Counted from the first letter of the stretch, positions 1 through 6,827 are shown. The stretch is 8,981 nucleotides of DNA from DASRHK01 sp035650495 (GCA_035650495.1 DASRHK010000124.1:1-8981), one strand, 5' to 3'. Translations and numbers: made by a program. The notes: a model not told the origin generated them from the letters alone.

Positions 1-906
1 CCGCGGACGCGTGAGCTCGTCGCGGCGTGGCGCGCGGAAGGGCTCGATGATCGCGCGATCGTCGAGCGTGCGCTGCGCTGGTTCCACGACGAGAACTTCT
101 ACTACACGCTGCAGCCGCCGGCGCTGCACGGCGACACCATCGACGAGTTCCTGTTCACGACGCGCCGCGGGTTCTGCGAGCACTATGCGTCGAGCTTCAC
201 GTTCCTGATGCGTGCCGCGGGAATCCCGGCGCGCGTGGTCACCGGCTATCAGGGCGGCGATCGCAACGAGCTCGGCGACTATTACGTCGTGCGCCAATCC
301 GACGCCCACGCCTGGAGCGAAGTGTGGCTGCCGGGCGAAGGCTGGGTGCGCGCCGATCCCACCGCCGCGGTGTCGCCGGCGCGCGTCGAGCAAGGCCTCT
401 CCCGCGCGCTCGCGCAGGAAGGCGATCTCCCCGAATTCCTGGCGCGCCGCTCCACCTACTGGCGCTATGCGCTGGAAGCACGCTGGGATTTCATCAATGC
501 GAAATGGAACCAGTGGGTGCTCGCCTACGGCCCGCAGCTGCAGATGGAGTTCCTGAGCCACTTCGGCCTCGACGACATGCGCAGCATGCTGCTCGCGCTG
601 ACCATCCTGTCGACGGTGTTCATGTCGGCCGCCGGCTTGCTGCTGTTCCGCCAGACGCGCGCGCAGACGCAGGCCGACGCGGCACTGAAGCTCTGGCTGC
701 GTGCGCAGCGGCAGCTCGCACGCGCCGGCCTGACGCAGCGCCCGAACGAAGGTCCGCAGGACTTCATCGATCGCGCCATTGCCGCGCGGCCGGACCTGCG
801 CGAGCGATTGCTGCGTCTCGGCCGTGCTTACCTCCGCCTGCGTTACCTCGAGACGCCCGCGCCCGCGCTCAGGGCCGAGCTCGAGGTGGCCGTAAAGGCG
901 CTCTAG
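1..906 (+). CDS. TgpA-like transglutaminase membrane protein, C-terminal part (5' end cut by window)
   Basis: The reading frame is open from base 1 to the TAG at 904-906, so only the last 301 residues are seen; the start lies upstream. A transglutaminase-like core is clear. The catalytic Cys is at visible residue 59 (RRGFCEHYAS), the His at 103 (DAHAWSEVW) and the Asp at 119 (RADPTA), the usual Cys-His-Asp triad. A hydrophobic membrane segment follows at about residues 195-216 (SMLLALTILSTVF...). After it comes a basic, helical cytoplasmic tail of about 85 residues ending in VAVKAL, resembling the DUF4129 tail. In the family (TgpA/DUF3488), several N-terminal membrane helices precede a periplasmic transglutaminase domain; those helices would be outside the window. 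The usual neighbours, a MoxR ATPase and a DUF58 protein, would also lie to the left. The physiological substrate is not known from sequence. The family call is firm; the exact role is not. Confidence 0.88.
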   Translation, partial: PRTRELVAAWRAEGLDDRAIVERALRWFHDENFYYTLQPPALHGDTIDEFLFTTRRGFCEHYASSFTFLMRAAGIPARVVTGYQGGDRNELGDYYVVRQSDAHAWSEVWLPGEGWVRADPTAAVSPARVEQGLSRALAQEGDLPEFLARRSTYWRYALEARWDFINAKWNQWVLAYGPQLQMEFLSHFGLDDMRSMLLALTILSTVFMSAAGLLLFRQTRAQTQADAALKLWLRAQRQLARAGLTQRPNEGPQDFIDRAIAARPDLRERLLRLGRAYLRLRYLETPAPALRAELEVAVKAL

Positions 907-910
907 CGAG

Positions 911-1696
911 CTACAGGCGCGAGCGGATCGCCCAGAGATCGGCGAACAGCGGCCGGAACAGCGTCTCGCGCAGATAGGCCGCGCCCGCCGATCCGCCGGT
1001 GCCGATCTTCGCGCCGATCGTGCGCTCGACCATCTTCACGTGGCGATAGCGCCACTCCTGCAGGCCTTCGTCGAGATCGACCAGGCGCTCGCACAGCTGC
1101 GCGGGGAAGCCGCCGTCGCGATAGACGGTGATCAGCATGTCCTGCACCGATTCGTTCGCCGCGGTCGGCTTCGCGAGATCGCGCTCGAGGACCTCGCGCG
1201 GCACTGGTTTTCCCTGCGCGTGCAGATAGCGCAGGAACGCGTCGTAGAGGCTCGGCTCCGACAGCAGCTTCTCGAGCCGATCGCGATTGCCGCCGGCCGG
1301 ATGCGCGGCGAGCACTTCGGCACGCCGATGCCCGAGCAGGAACTCGATCTCGCGGAACTGCGCCGACTGGAATCCGCTCGCCGCCTCGAGCCGCGAGCGG
1401 AACGCGTTGAACGACAGCGGCGTCATCGTCTCGATGATGTCGACCTGCCCGACCAGCGTCTTCAGGATGGTTAGCACGCGCTTCAGCGCCGAGAGCGCGC
1501 TCGCGGCATCGCCGCGCAGCAGCGCTTCGCGCAGGAAACGGAATTCGTGCAGGAGCTGCTTGAACCACAGCTCGTAGACCTGATGGATGACGATGAACAG
1601 ATGCTCGTCGTGCTCCGGGCCTTCCGATAGCGGCTGCTGCAACGAAAGCAGCTCCTCGAGCTTGAGGTAGCGCAGGTACGTGAGAGGCTTGCTCAT
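911..1696 (-). CDS. kynA: Tryptophan 2,3-dioxygenase
   Basis: This cytosolic haem enzyme opens the indole ring of L-tryptophan with O2 to give N-formylkynurenine, the first step of the kynurenine pathway. The 261-residue product has the family landmarks. The N-terminal YLKLEELLSLQ is the substrate-pocket helix. FIVIHQVYELWFKQ carries the distal His (H38). FREIEFLLGHR carries the substrate-carboxylate Arg (R115). WRYRHVKMVERTIG carries the proximal haem ligand (H219), followed by the GTGGSAG loop (T233). Length is close to, slightly below, that of bacterial homologues. The ATG overlaps the stop of the upstream transporter gene (ATGA), so translation is probably coupled; there is no good Shine-Dalgarno sequence of its own. 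No kynB or kynU is in view, so the rest of tryptophan breakdown must be encoded elsewhere. It is the last gene of the udg-rimI-transporter-kynA run, and its TAG lies 4 nt from the TgpA stop. Confidence 0.95.
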   Translation of the reverse strand: MSKPLTYLRYLKLEELLSLQQPLSEGPEHDEHLFIVIHQVYELWFKQLLHEFRFLREALLRGDAASALSALKRVLTILKTLVGQVDIIETMTPLSFNAFRSRLEAASGFQSAQFREIEFLLGHRRAEVLAAHPAGGNRDRLEKLLSEPSLYDAFLRYLHAQGKPVPREVLERDLAKPTAANESVQDMLITVYRDGGFPAQLCERLVDLDEGLQEWRYRHVKMVERTIGAKIGTGGSAGAAYLRETLFRPLFADLWAIRSRL

Positions 1697-2928
1697 GCCG
1701 GCATGATCGCAGGTTCGCGAACGCGCGCGAGCAGCGCCGCACCGGCGGCGAAGAACAGGATCAGCGCGAGGATCGACAGATGCGGATCACCGGTCACGCG
1801 CGCGACCACGCCCACGGTCAACGGACCGAGCACCGCCGCGAATTTTCCGAGCATGTTGTAGAAGCCGAAGTACTCGCCAGCCCGCTCGCGCGGGATCAGT
1901 CGCGAGAAGAATGAGCGCGAGAGCGACTGCACACCGCCCTGCACCAGGGCAACCATCACCGCCATCAGGAAGAACTGCAGTTCGGTGCGCAGCACGTAGG
2001 CCCAGCACGTCACCAGCACGAACACGAATAGTCCGAGGTAGATCGCGCGGCGCGTGCCGATCCGTCCGGCGATGCGGCCGAACACGATCGCGGCGGGAAA
2101 GCTCAGGAACTGCACCATCATCAGCGCGCCGATCAGCGTGCCGGTCGAGAAGCCGAGCTTCGCGCCGAAATCCACCGCCATCTGCTGCACCGTGCCGAGC
2201 GCGTCGATGTACAGCCAGTACGCGAGCAGGAAATTGCGGACGGGAACGTCCTTCACCACGCGTTTCAGCGTCTGCCAGAGCTCCGACCAGGTTGCCGTCG
2301 TCGCGATCGGCGCCGGTTCCTCCACGCCGCGGAACGTCGGGATCGAGAAGCCGGCCCACCACAGGCCGACGAGCACGAAAGCGATCTTGGTGGCAACGAC
2401 CGCATCGGCCAGTCCGAACCACGCCGGATGCATCACGAGCACGACGTTGATCACCAGCAGCACGCCACCGCCGAGATAGCCATACGCGTAGCCCAATGCC
2501 GAGACGCGATCGGAATCCCGCGCGGCCGCAACCTGCACCAGCAGCGCATCCTGGAACGACGAGCCGGAATAGAAGCCGATCGAGGCCAGCGCAAACACGA
2601 TCGCCGCCTGCAGCCACTGCCCTTCGCCGACCATCGCGAGCCCCGCGCTCGCGAGCGCACCGATCACCGTGAAGATCGCGAGCAGGCGCTTCTTCCAAGC
2701 GAGCCGATCCGCGAGCGCGCCGAGCCACGGCGCCATCAGCATGACGATGAAGGCGGCGGCCGAATTGATCGCGCCGAGATAGAAGGTCGACGTGCCGCCC
2801 GGCACGCCCTTGGCCCAGTACTGCGCGAAGAAGATCGGGAAGAATCCGACCAGGATCGTCGTCGAGAACGCGTGATTCGCCCAGCTGTACAGCGCCCACG
2901 CAATCTCTTGCTTGCGCTGCGGGCTCAC
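1693..2928 (-). CDS. UMF1-type major facilitator transporter (Atg22-like)
   Basis: This is a 411-residue polytopic inner-membrane protein, with about 12 hydrophobic segments expected and many visible. The N-terminal signature EIAWALYSWANHAFSTT...FFPIFFAQYW is characteristic of the UMF1/Atg22-like branch of the MFS. The cytoplasmic loop motif GALADRLAWKKR (about residues 70-81) is the MFS loop 2-3 signature, and DRVSALGYAYGYLGGG is another UMF1 landmark. The family substrate is poorly defined in bacteria; the yeast relative Atg22 exports amino acids from the vacuole. The start is GTG at 2926-2928, 4 nt past the rimI stop, with no convincing Shine-Dalgarno; no better in-frame start exists near the conserved N-terminus. 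The 3' end overlaps kynA by 4 nt, so transport of tryptophan, kynurenine or another aromatic metabolite is a reasonable inference but is unproven. Confidence 0.88.
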   Translation of the reverse strand: MSPQRKQEIAWALYSWANHAFSTTILVGFFPIFFAQYWAKGVPGGTSTFYLGAINSAAAFIVMLMAPWLGALADRLAWKKRLLAIFTVIGALASAGLAMVGEGQWLQAAIVFALASIGFYSGSSFQDALLVQVAAARDSDRVSALGYAYGYLGGGVLLVINVVLVMHPAWFGLADAVVATKIAFVLVGLWWAGFSIPTFRGVEEPAPIATTATWSELWQTLKRVVKDVPVRNFLLAYWLYIDALGTVQQMAVDFGAKLGFSTGTLIGALMMVQFLSFPAAIVFGRIAGRIGTRRAIYLGLFVFVLVTCWAYVLRTELQFFLMAVMVALVQGGVQSLSRSFFSRLIPRERAGEYFGFYNMLGKFAAVLGPLTVGVVARVTGDPHLSILALILFFAAGAALLARVREPAIMPA

Positions 2929-2932
2929 GTTG

Positions 2933-3400
2933 CTAGACGAGATCCAGTCCGAGGACGAGCGCGTCTTCGCGACCGTCGTGCGCCGGGTAATAACCTTTGC
3001 GCACGCCGAAGGTCGAGAAGCCCGCGCATTCGTAGAGCCGGCGCGCCGACGCGTTCGAGCGGCGCACCTCGAGCAGCACGAGCGTCATGTTCGCGCTGCG
3101 TGCGATGCGCAGCAGATGATCGAGCATGAAGCGCCCGAGCCCTTGGCCGTGATAGCTCGGGTCGACGCAGAGATTGAGGATGTGCGCCTCGCCCACCGCC
3201 ATCGACATCAGCGCATAGGCGAGGATCTCGTCGCGAGCGTCCTGCACGATCCACGCGCTGTAGCCGACCTTGAGGCAGTCGCGAAAGATGCCCTCGGTCC
3301 ACGGGAAGGGATACGCGCGCCGCTCGATGTCGAGGATGCGCGGCAACTGCGAGGCATGCATCGGCTCCAGCGTCCACAGCTCGCTGGGGAGCGCGCTCAC
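2933..3400 (-). CDS. rimI: Ribosomal protein bS18 N-alpha-acetyltransferase (GNAT family)
   Basis: RimI transfers an acetyl group from acetyl-CoA to the N-terminal alanine of ribosomal protein S18. The 155-residue product matches the size of E. coli RimI (148). Visible marks are the YPFPWTEGIF N-terminal region, the acetyl-CoA pyrophosphate loop VDPSYHGQGLGR (residues 79-90), LEVRRSNASARRLYE with the expected catalytic Glu (E111) and Tyr (Y123), and the RimI-typical ending GYYPAHDGREDALVL. I chose GTG at 3398-3400 as the start because it overlaps the udg stop as GTGA and gives the right length. The frame stays open to 3709, but that extra 103-codon, Arg/Ala-rich stretch is only the shadow of udg. 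In many Proteobacteria rimI neighbours tsaB and udg; here only udg is adjacent. Translation is probably coupled to udg. Confidence 0.93.
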   Translation of the reverse strand: MSALPSELWTLEPMHASQLPRILDIERRAYPFPWTEGIFRDCLKVGYSAWIVQDARDEILAYALMSMAVGEAHILNLCVDPSYHGQGLGRFMLDHLLRIARSANMTLVLLEVRRSNASARRLYECAGFSTFGVRKGYYPAHDGREDALVLGLDLV

Positions 3401-4143
3401 GCGCTGGCGCTCACAAGGAATTGATGGATGCGCTTCAGGTCTTCCCAGGATTTCGCTTTCTCGCCCGGACTTCGCAGCAGGTACGCAGGGTGGTAGGTCA
3501 CGAAGAGCGGCGTGCCTTCCGGTCCCCAGCGATGCAGCGGCCCGCGCAGGCGCGCGAGCGGCTCGTCGGTCACCAGCAGGCGCTGCGCGGCGACGCGACC
3601 CAGCGCGACGATGAGCTTCGGCTTCACGAGCCGCAGCTGCGCTTCGAGGAACGGCCGGCACGATTCGGCTTCGTCCTCGGCGGGCTCGCGATTCCCCGGT
3701 GGCCGGCACTTCACGACGTTGGCGATGTACACGGCCTTGTCGGGTTCCGGCTCCAAGCGCGAGCGGCCGATCGATCGCAGCATCTCGTCGAGCAGCTTGC
3801 CGGCGCGACCGACGAACGGATCGCCCTGCGCGTCCTCATCGGCGCCGGGGCCCTCGCCCACGACCATCAGCGGCGCCTGCAGCGCGCCGGTTCCGAACAC
3901 GGTCTGCGTGCGCGTCTCGCACAAGCGGCACGCGCGACAGGCGGCAACCTGCTCGCGCAGCGCGTCCCAGCCGGTCGCGAGCGGAGCTGCCACAACCTGC
4001 GGCTCGGCGATCTGTGGGTCGCCCTTCAGGGCGACGATCGAATGGAAGTCCCGCGGCACGCTTGGCGCGGCGACTTCCGGCGCGCTGCGCAGCGCCCAGG
4101 ATTCGATCCCGAGCGCGCGCAGCCTGGCGAGGCGATTCGACAT
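3397..4143 (-). CDS. udg: Uracil-DNA glycosylase, family 4 (Fe-S type)
   Basis: The enzyme removes uracil from DNA, the first step of base-excision repair of deaminated cytosine. The 248-residue product has a poorly conserved N-terminal extension of about 60 residues, common in proteobacterial members, then the family 4 core. CRACRLC supplies the first two iron-sulphur ligands (C69, C72); C146 (VVKCRPPGNR) and C162 (ESCRPF) supply the others. Motif A is VGEGPGADED (95-104), followed by GDPFVGRAGKLLDE. Motif B, HPAYLLR (218-224), carries the catalytic-loop His. The acidic residues of GADED fit the family 4 pattern rather than family 5. The start is ATG at 4141-4143, 22 nt after the leuA stop, with a weak ribosome site, so it may be read from the leuA transcript or from a promoter inside leuA. 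Its last bases overlap the rimI start. Confidence 0.93.
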   Translation of the reverse strand: MSNRLARLRALGIESWALRSAPEVAAPSVPRDFHSIVALKGDPQIAEPQVVAAPLATGWDALREQVAACRACRLCETRTQTVFGTGALQAPLMVVGEGPGADEDAQGDPFVGRAGKLLDEMLRSIGRSRLEPEPDKAVYIANVVKCRPPGNREPAEDEAESCRPFLEAQLRLVKPKLIVALGRVAAQRLLVTDEPLARLRGPLHRWGPEGTPLFVTYHPAYLLRSPGEKAKSWEDLKRIHQFLVSASA

Positions 4144-4165
4144 CGCCGGATTGTAGCGATCCGTC

Positions 4166-5725
4166 CTACGGCGTGCCGATCGTCTCCGCGATCTGCGGGT
4201 GCGCGCGCTGCGCGGAGACTGCGCCGAGACGGTTCACCGCGTTGAGGTAGGCCTTCGCCGACGCAACGACGATGTCGGTATCCGCGCCAGTTCCGTTGAC
4301 GATGCGATCGCCCTTCGCGAGGCGCACCGTCACCTCACCCTGCGAGTCGGCGCCCCTCGTGATGTTGTTCACCGAGAACAGGAGAAGCTTCGCGTCCGAC
4401 TGGATCATCTTCTCGATCGCGCTGAACACCGCGTCGACCGGGCCGTCGCCTTGTGCGGCTGCCTCGCGCGTCTCGCCATCGACGATCGCGGACACGGTCG
4501 CCTCCGATCGCGCGCCGGTCTTCGACGTCGCTGAAAGCCCCAGGAAGCGCACGCGCTCCTCCAGCTGCGCTTGCGACGTCTCCGTCACCAGCGCCTGCAG
4601 ATCCTCGTCGAAGATGTCGTGCTTCTTGTCGGCGAGATCCTTGAAGCGCGCGAACGCGTCGTCCAGCTGACCCTGCGACTTGATGCGGATGCCGAGCTCT
4701 TCCAGCCGCTGACGGAACGCCGCGCGACCCGAATGCTTGCCCAGCACGAGCTTGTTCGCGCTCCAGCCCACGTCCTCGGCGCGCATGATCTCGTAGGTCT
4801 GGCGATGCTTGATCACGCCGTCCTGATGGATGCCCGACTCGTGCGCGAACGCGTTCGCGCCGACCACGGCCTTGTTCGGCTGCACCGGGAAGCCGGTGAT
4901 GCCCGACACCAGTCGCGAGCAGTTCATGATCTGCGTCGTGTCGAGCCGCGTCTGGCAATTGAACAGATCCGGACGCGTCTTCACGGCCATCACGATCTCT
5001 TCCAGCGCCGCGTTGCCCGCGCGCTCACCCAGACCGTTGATCGTGCACTCGACCTGGCGCGCGCCGTTCAGCACGGCGGACAGTGAATTGCCGACCGCCA
5101 AGCCGAGATCGTTGTGGCAGTGCACGGACCACACCGCCTGATCGGAATTCGGCACTCGCGAGCGCAGCTCCCTGATCAGCGCGCCGAACACGTGCGGCAG
5201 GTTGTATCCGACCGTGTCGGGAATATTCACGGTGCGAGCGCCCGCACGGATCACCGCTTCAAGGATGCGGCACAGGAAATCCGGCTCGGAGCGTCCCGCG
5301 TCCTCCGGCGAGAACTCGACGTCGTCGGTGAACTTGCGCGCGTGCTTCACGGCGTTCACGGCCGCATCGACGACCTGATCGGGATGCATGCGCAGCTTCT
5401 TCTCCATGTGGATCGGAGAAGTCGCGATGAACGTGTGGATGCGCGAGCGCTTCGCGGGCTTCAACGCTTCGGCGGAGCTCTCGATGTCCTTCGCGTTCGC
5501 GCGCGACAGCGAGCACACGATCGATTCCTTGATCTCGCGCGCGACGGCCTCGACCGCCGCGAAGTCACCCGGGCTTGCGACCGCGAAGCCTGCTTCGATC
5601 ACGTCGACCTTGAGACGCTCGAGCGCGAGCGCGATGCGGACCTTCTCGTCCTGGGTCATCGAGGCGCCGGGAGACTGCTCTCCGTCTCTCAGTGTGGTGT
5701 CAAAAATGATCAAGTGCTCTTTCAT
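4166..5725 (-). CDS. leuA: 2-isopropylmalate synthase
   Basis: LeuA condenses acetyl-CoA with 2-oxoisovalerate to 2-isopropylmalate, the committed step of leucine synthesis, and is normally feedback-inhibited by leucine. The 519-residue product is the standard long type. The TIM barrel opens with FDTTLRDGEQSPG (R13, D14 at the active site and metal). HCHNDLGLAVGN supplies metal ligands H202 and H204. NGLGERAGNAALEE lies at about 230-243, then HESGIHQDG (295-303) and LGKHSGR (328-334) of the linker subdomain. A C-terminal LeuA dimer/regulatory domain of about 120 residues (from about 395, with VNNITRG) is intact, so leucine inhibition is expected. The ATG at 5725 has a good AGGGG ribosome site at 5733-5737, 7 nt away. 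Upstream is a 235-nt gap containing a leucine-rich leader ORF, which suggests leuA is controlled separately from ilvC-pssA even if co-transcribed. Confidence 0.97.
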   Translation of the reverse strand: MKEHLIIFDTTLRDGEQSPGASMTQDEKVRIALALERLKVDVIEAGFAVASPGDFAAVEAVAREIKESIVCSLSRANAKDIESSAEALKPAKRSRIHTFIATSPIHMEKKLRMHPDQVVDAAVNAVKHARKFTDDVEFSPEDAGRSEPDFLCRILEAVIRAGARTVNIPDTVGYNLPHVFGALIRELRSRVPNSDQAVWSVHCHNDLGLAVGNSLSAVLNGARQVECTINGLGERAGNAALEEIVMAVKTRPDLFNCQTRLDTTQIMNCSRLVSGITGFPVQPNKAVVGANAFAHESGIHQDGVIKHRQTYEIMRAEDVGWSANKLVLGKHSGRAAFRQRLEELGIRIKSQGQLDDAFARFKDLADKKHDIFDEDLQALVTETSQAQLEERVRFLGLSATSKTGARSEATVSAIVDGETREAAAQGDGPVDAVFSAIEKMIQSDAKLLLFSVNNITRGADSQGEVTVRLAKGDRIVNGTGADTDIVVASAKAYLNAVNRLGAVSAQRAHPQIAETIGTP

Positions 5726-5732
5726 CGTTCAT

Positions 5733-5737
5733 CCCCT
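5733..5737 (-). promoter_or_regulatory. Shine-Dalgarno site of leuA
   Basis: AGGGG lies 7 nt before the leuA ATG and decides that start. It is among the clearest ribosome-binding sites in the window. An out-of-frame ATG overlaps its 3' edge (5730-5732) and would give only a 10-codon peptide. Confidence 0.7.
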
Positions 5738-5741
5738 GCGT

Positions 5742-5781
5742 GCGCAAGCGAATGCGCTGTGACCCTTCTTTCGAAGGTGTC
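5742..5781 (-). promoter_or_regulatory. Two RNA hairpins between the leader ORF and leuA (candidate attenuator)
   Basis: Read on the minus strand, 5781-5761 folds as GAC(A)CCTTC - GAAA - GAAGGGTC, an eight-pair stem with one bulged A and a GNRA tetraloop. Next, 5757-5742 folds as GCGCA - TTCGCT - TGCGC, ending 4 nt before the leuA Shine-Dalgarno. The GAAGG arm (5768-5764) can instead pair with a second CCTTC copy at 5825-5821, giving a mutually exclusive structure. There is no U-run after either hairpin, so this is not a textbook intrinsic terminator. Rho-dependent termination or control of translation is as likely. Confidence 0.45.
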
Positions 5782-5831
5782 GGAGTCTTTCTGGTTTCAC
5801 GGATGTGGCCCCGTGCGGCCGAAGGATGGTG

Positions 5832-5847
5832 TCTGGCTTACGCCAGA
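5832..5847 (-). promoter_or_regulatory. Hairpin spanning the leader-peptide stop codon
   Basis: On the minus strand, TCTGGC (5847-5842) pairs with GCCAGA (5837-5832) around a GTAA tetraloop that contains the TAA stop of the leader ORF. The same leader segment, TTCTGG (5848-5843), can also pair with CCAGAA at 5794-5789. A ribosome stalled on the leucine codons, or one reaching the stop, would open different parts of this structure. That is the logic of a leader-peptide switch. Confidence 0.45.
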
Positions 5848-5921
5848 AGCAGCAGGCCGAGCAGCAGCGCGCCGCGGAGAGCGGCGGGCGAAGCGATGAA
5901 GCTGCTGCGGTGGCTGTTCAT
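5838..5921 (-). CDS. Leucine-rich leader peptide upstream of leuA (leuL-like)
   Basis: This is a 27-codon ORF, ATG at 5919-5921 and TAA at 5838-5840, starting 39 nt past the pssA stop. The peptide begins MNSHRSSF and ends GALLLGLLLLA, so seven of eight consecutive residues are leucine, placed just before the stop. It matches E. coli LeuL in size (28 residues) and design (a run of Leu codons near a competing RNA fold) but not in sequence. An AAGG at 5933-5936 could be its ribosome site, 11 nt away. The known role of such peptides is to report charged tRNA-Leu to the downstream structural gene by ribosome stalling. The Leu codons are mostly CTG, which is common in GC-rich genomes. The alternative is a chance hydrophobic ORF or a very small membrane peptide. 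The position, directly between pssA and leuA, favours a leader. Confidence 0.7.
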   Translation of the reverse strand: MNSHRSSFIASPAALRGALLLGLLLLA

Positions 5922-5931
5922 GACGGCCGCA

Positions 5932-5960
5932 ACCTTAGACGAGGTCGATGACGCCGTCAA
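5932..5960 (-). promoter_or_regulatory. Possible promoter for the leuA leader (weak)
   Basis: On the minus strand, TTGACG (5960-5955) is one base from the -35 consensus and directly follows the pssA stop. Seventeen nt later comes TAAGGT (5937-5932), a poor -10 box with 3 of 6 matches. A start from here would leave only about 4 nt before the leader ATG. The TAAGGT may therefore be the leader's ribosome site instead, with transcription entering from pssA. Confidence 0.25.
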
Positions 5961-6746
5961 TCAGACGGTTTGTACTGGTGGCGCGGGCTTCTTGAGGCGC
6001 CGGCGCAGCGCGCCGACCGGCCCGGTGAGCGAGTACAGGAAGAAGACCAGGAAGAAGATCAACGGCGGGTCGATCGAGAAGAGCGCGAGCACCACGATCA
6101 CGAACACGATGTAGCGGAACGGCACGCGCTCCGTGAGCTTCAGGCTCTTCAGGCTGAAGAACGGGATGTTGGTGACCATGAGGCAGGCCGCACCGACGGT
6201 GATGATCGTCGCGGGAATCACGAGGAGATCGCCGCCGAAGCCGAAGCTGTCGCACATCCACACGAACCCCGTCGTCACCGCAGCTGCCGCCGGGCTCGGC
6301 ATGCCGAAGAAATTCCCTTTTGCGCCACCGCGCGTCGCGAGCACGTTGAAGCGCGCGAGACGCAGCGCTGCGCACGCGGTGTAGGTGAATGCCGCGACCC
6401 AGCCGAGCTTGCCGCCGAGCCATTTGTACTGCGAGAGGAAGTGCAGGCTCCACGAGTACATCACCAGCGACGCCGCGACGCCGAAGGCGACCATGTCGCA
6501 CAGGCTGTCGTATTCCTTGCCGAAGTCGCTCGCGGTGTGGGTCTTGCGCGCGATGAAGCCGTCGAGCGAGTCGGCGACCATCGCCGCGAAGATCGCGATC
6601 GAGGCCTTCTCGAACTCGCCGTTCATCGACGCGACGATCGCGTAGAAGCCGCCGAACAGCGTGCCGGTGGTGAACAGGTTCGGCAGCAGGTAAACGCCGC
6701 GCCGGCGCTTGCGTGGAAGCTCGTCCATGCGCCGATGGTAGAACAT
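5961..6746 (-). CDS. pssA: CDP-diacylglycerol-serine O-phosphatidyltransferase
   Basis: PssA makes phosphatidylserine from CDP-diacylglycerol and L-serine, the precursor of phosphatidylethanolamine, in the inner membrane. The 261-residue product has the full CDP-alcohol phosphatidyltransferase signature D-x2-DG-x2-AR-x8-G-x3-D-x3-D: D59, D62-G63, A66-R67, G76, D80, D84. Around it are multiple hydrophobic helices, the RRRGVYLLPNLFTTGTLFGG opening typical of the membrane (type II) PssA, and a basic C-terminus. The start is uncertain. ATG at 6746 directly abuts a palindromic repeat and has no Shine-Dalgarno; the in-frame ATG at 6728 (MDELPRKRRRG) would be 6 residues shorter and also lacks one. 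It sits between ilvC and leuA, an arrangement known in Beta- and some Gammaproteobacteria. Co-transcription with ilvC is likely. Confidence 0.94.
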   Translation of the reverse strand: MFYHRRMDELPRKRRRGVYLLPNLFTTGTLFGGFYAIVASMNGEFEKASIAIFAAMVADSLDGFIARKTHTASDFGKEYDSLCDMVAFGVAASLVMYSWSLHFLSQYKWLGGKLGWVAAFTYTACAALRLARFNVLATRGGAKGNFFGMPSPAAAAVTTGFVWMCDSFGFGGDLLVIPATIITVGAACLMVTNIPFFSLKSLKLTERVPFRYIVFVIVVLALFSIDPPLIFFLVFFLYSLTGPVGALRRRLKKPAPPVQTV

Positions 6747-6820
6747 GTCGTCGTGCCCGCGAAGGCGGGCACCCAGTTTGTGCTCAACAACTGGATCCCC
6801 GCCTCCGCGGGGATGACGAC
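6747..6820. repeat. Paired-palindrome repeat (REP/BIME-like) in the ilvC-pssA spacer
   Basis: Two perfect 8-bp stems lie in a larger inverted repeat. The first is GTGCCCGC-GAAG-GCGGGCAC (6753-6772). The second is ATCCCCGC-CTCC-GCGGGGAT (6795-6814). The element is bounded by GTCGTC (6747-6752) and GACGAC (6815-6820), with CCAG and CTGG arms around the central TTTGTGCTCAACAA. It resembles the widespread proteobacterial repeat of the GTCATTCCCGCG...GCGGGAATCCAG class, normally intergenic and multicopy. Copy number cannot be judged from one window. In the mRNA it would form stable hairpins between ilvC and pssA, which may affect transcript stability or termination. Confidence 0.8.
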
Positions 6821-6827
6821 TTCGTCG

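Noticed and set aside
2428..3129. A 233-codon plus-strand ORF opposite the transporter and rimI.
   Set aside because: His/Arg/Glu-rich antisense shadow spanning the boundary between two confident genes.
3401..3709. A 103-codon N-terminal extension of rimI.
   Set aside because: It overlaps the conserved end of udg in another frame, is low-complexity Arg/Ala-rich, and the GTG at 3398-3400 gives the normal RimI length.
3421..4245. A 274-codon plus-strand ORF opposite udg.
   Set aside because: It is the antisense shadow of a clear family 4 glycosylase gene; Arg-rich with no motif.
5723..5732. Upstream ATG at 5730-5732 as the leuA start.
   Set aside because: It is out of frame with leuA, reads only 10 codons, and overlaps the Shine-Dalgarno edge.
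5742..5781. Calling the hairpins before leuA a Rho-independent terminator.
   Set aside because: No U-tract follows either hairpin on the minus strand, so the intrinsic-terminator label is not supported.
6747..6820. The paired palindromes as a CRISPR repeat or an insertion-sequence remnant.
   Set aside because: There are no repeated spacers and no transposase fragment; structure and sequence fit the REP/BIME-like intergenic class.
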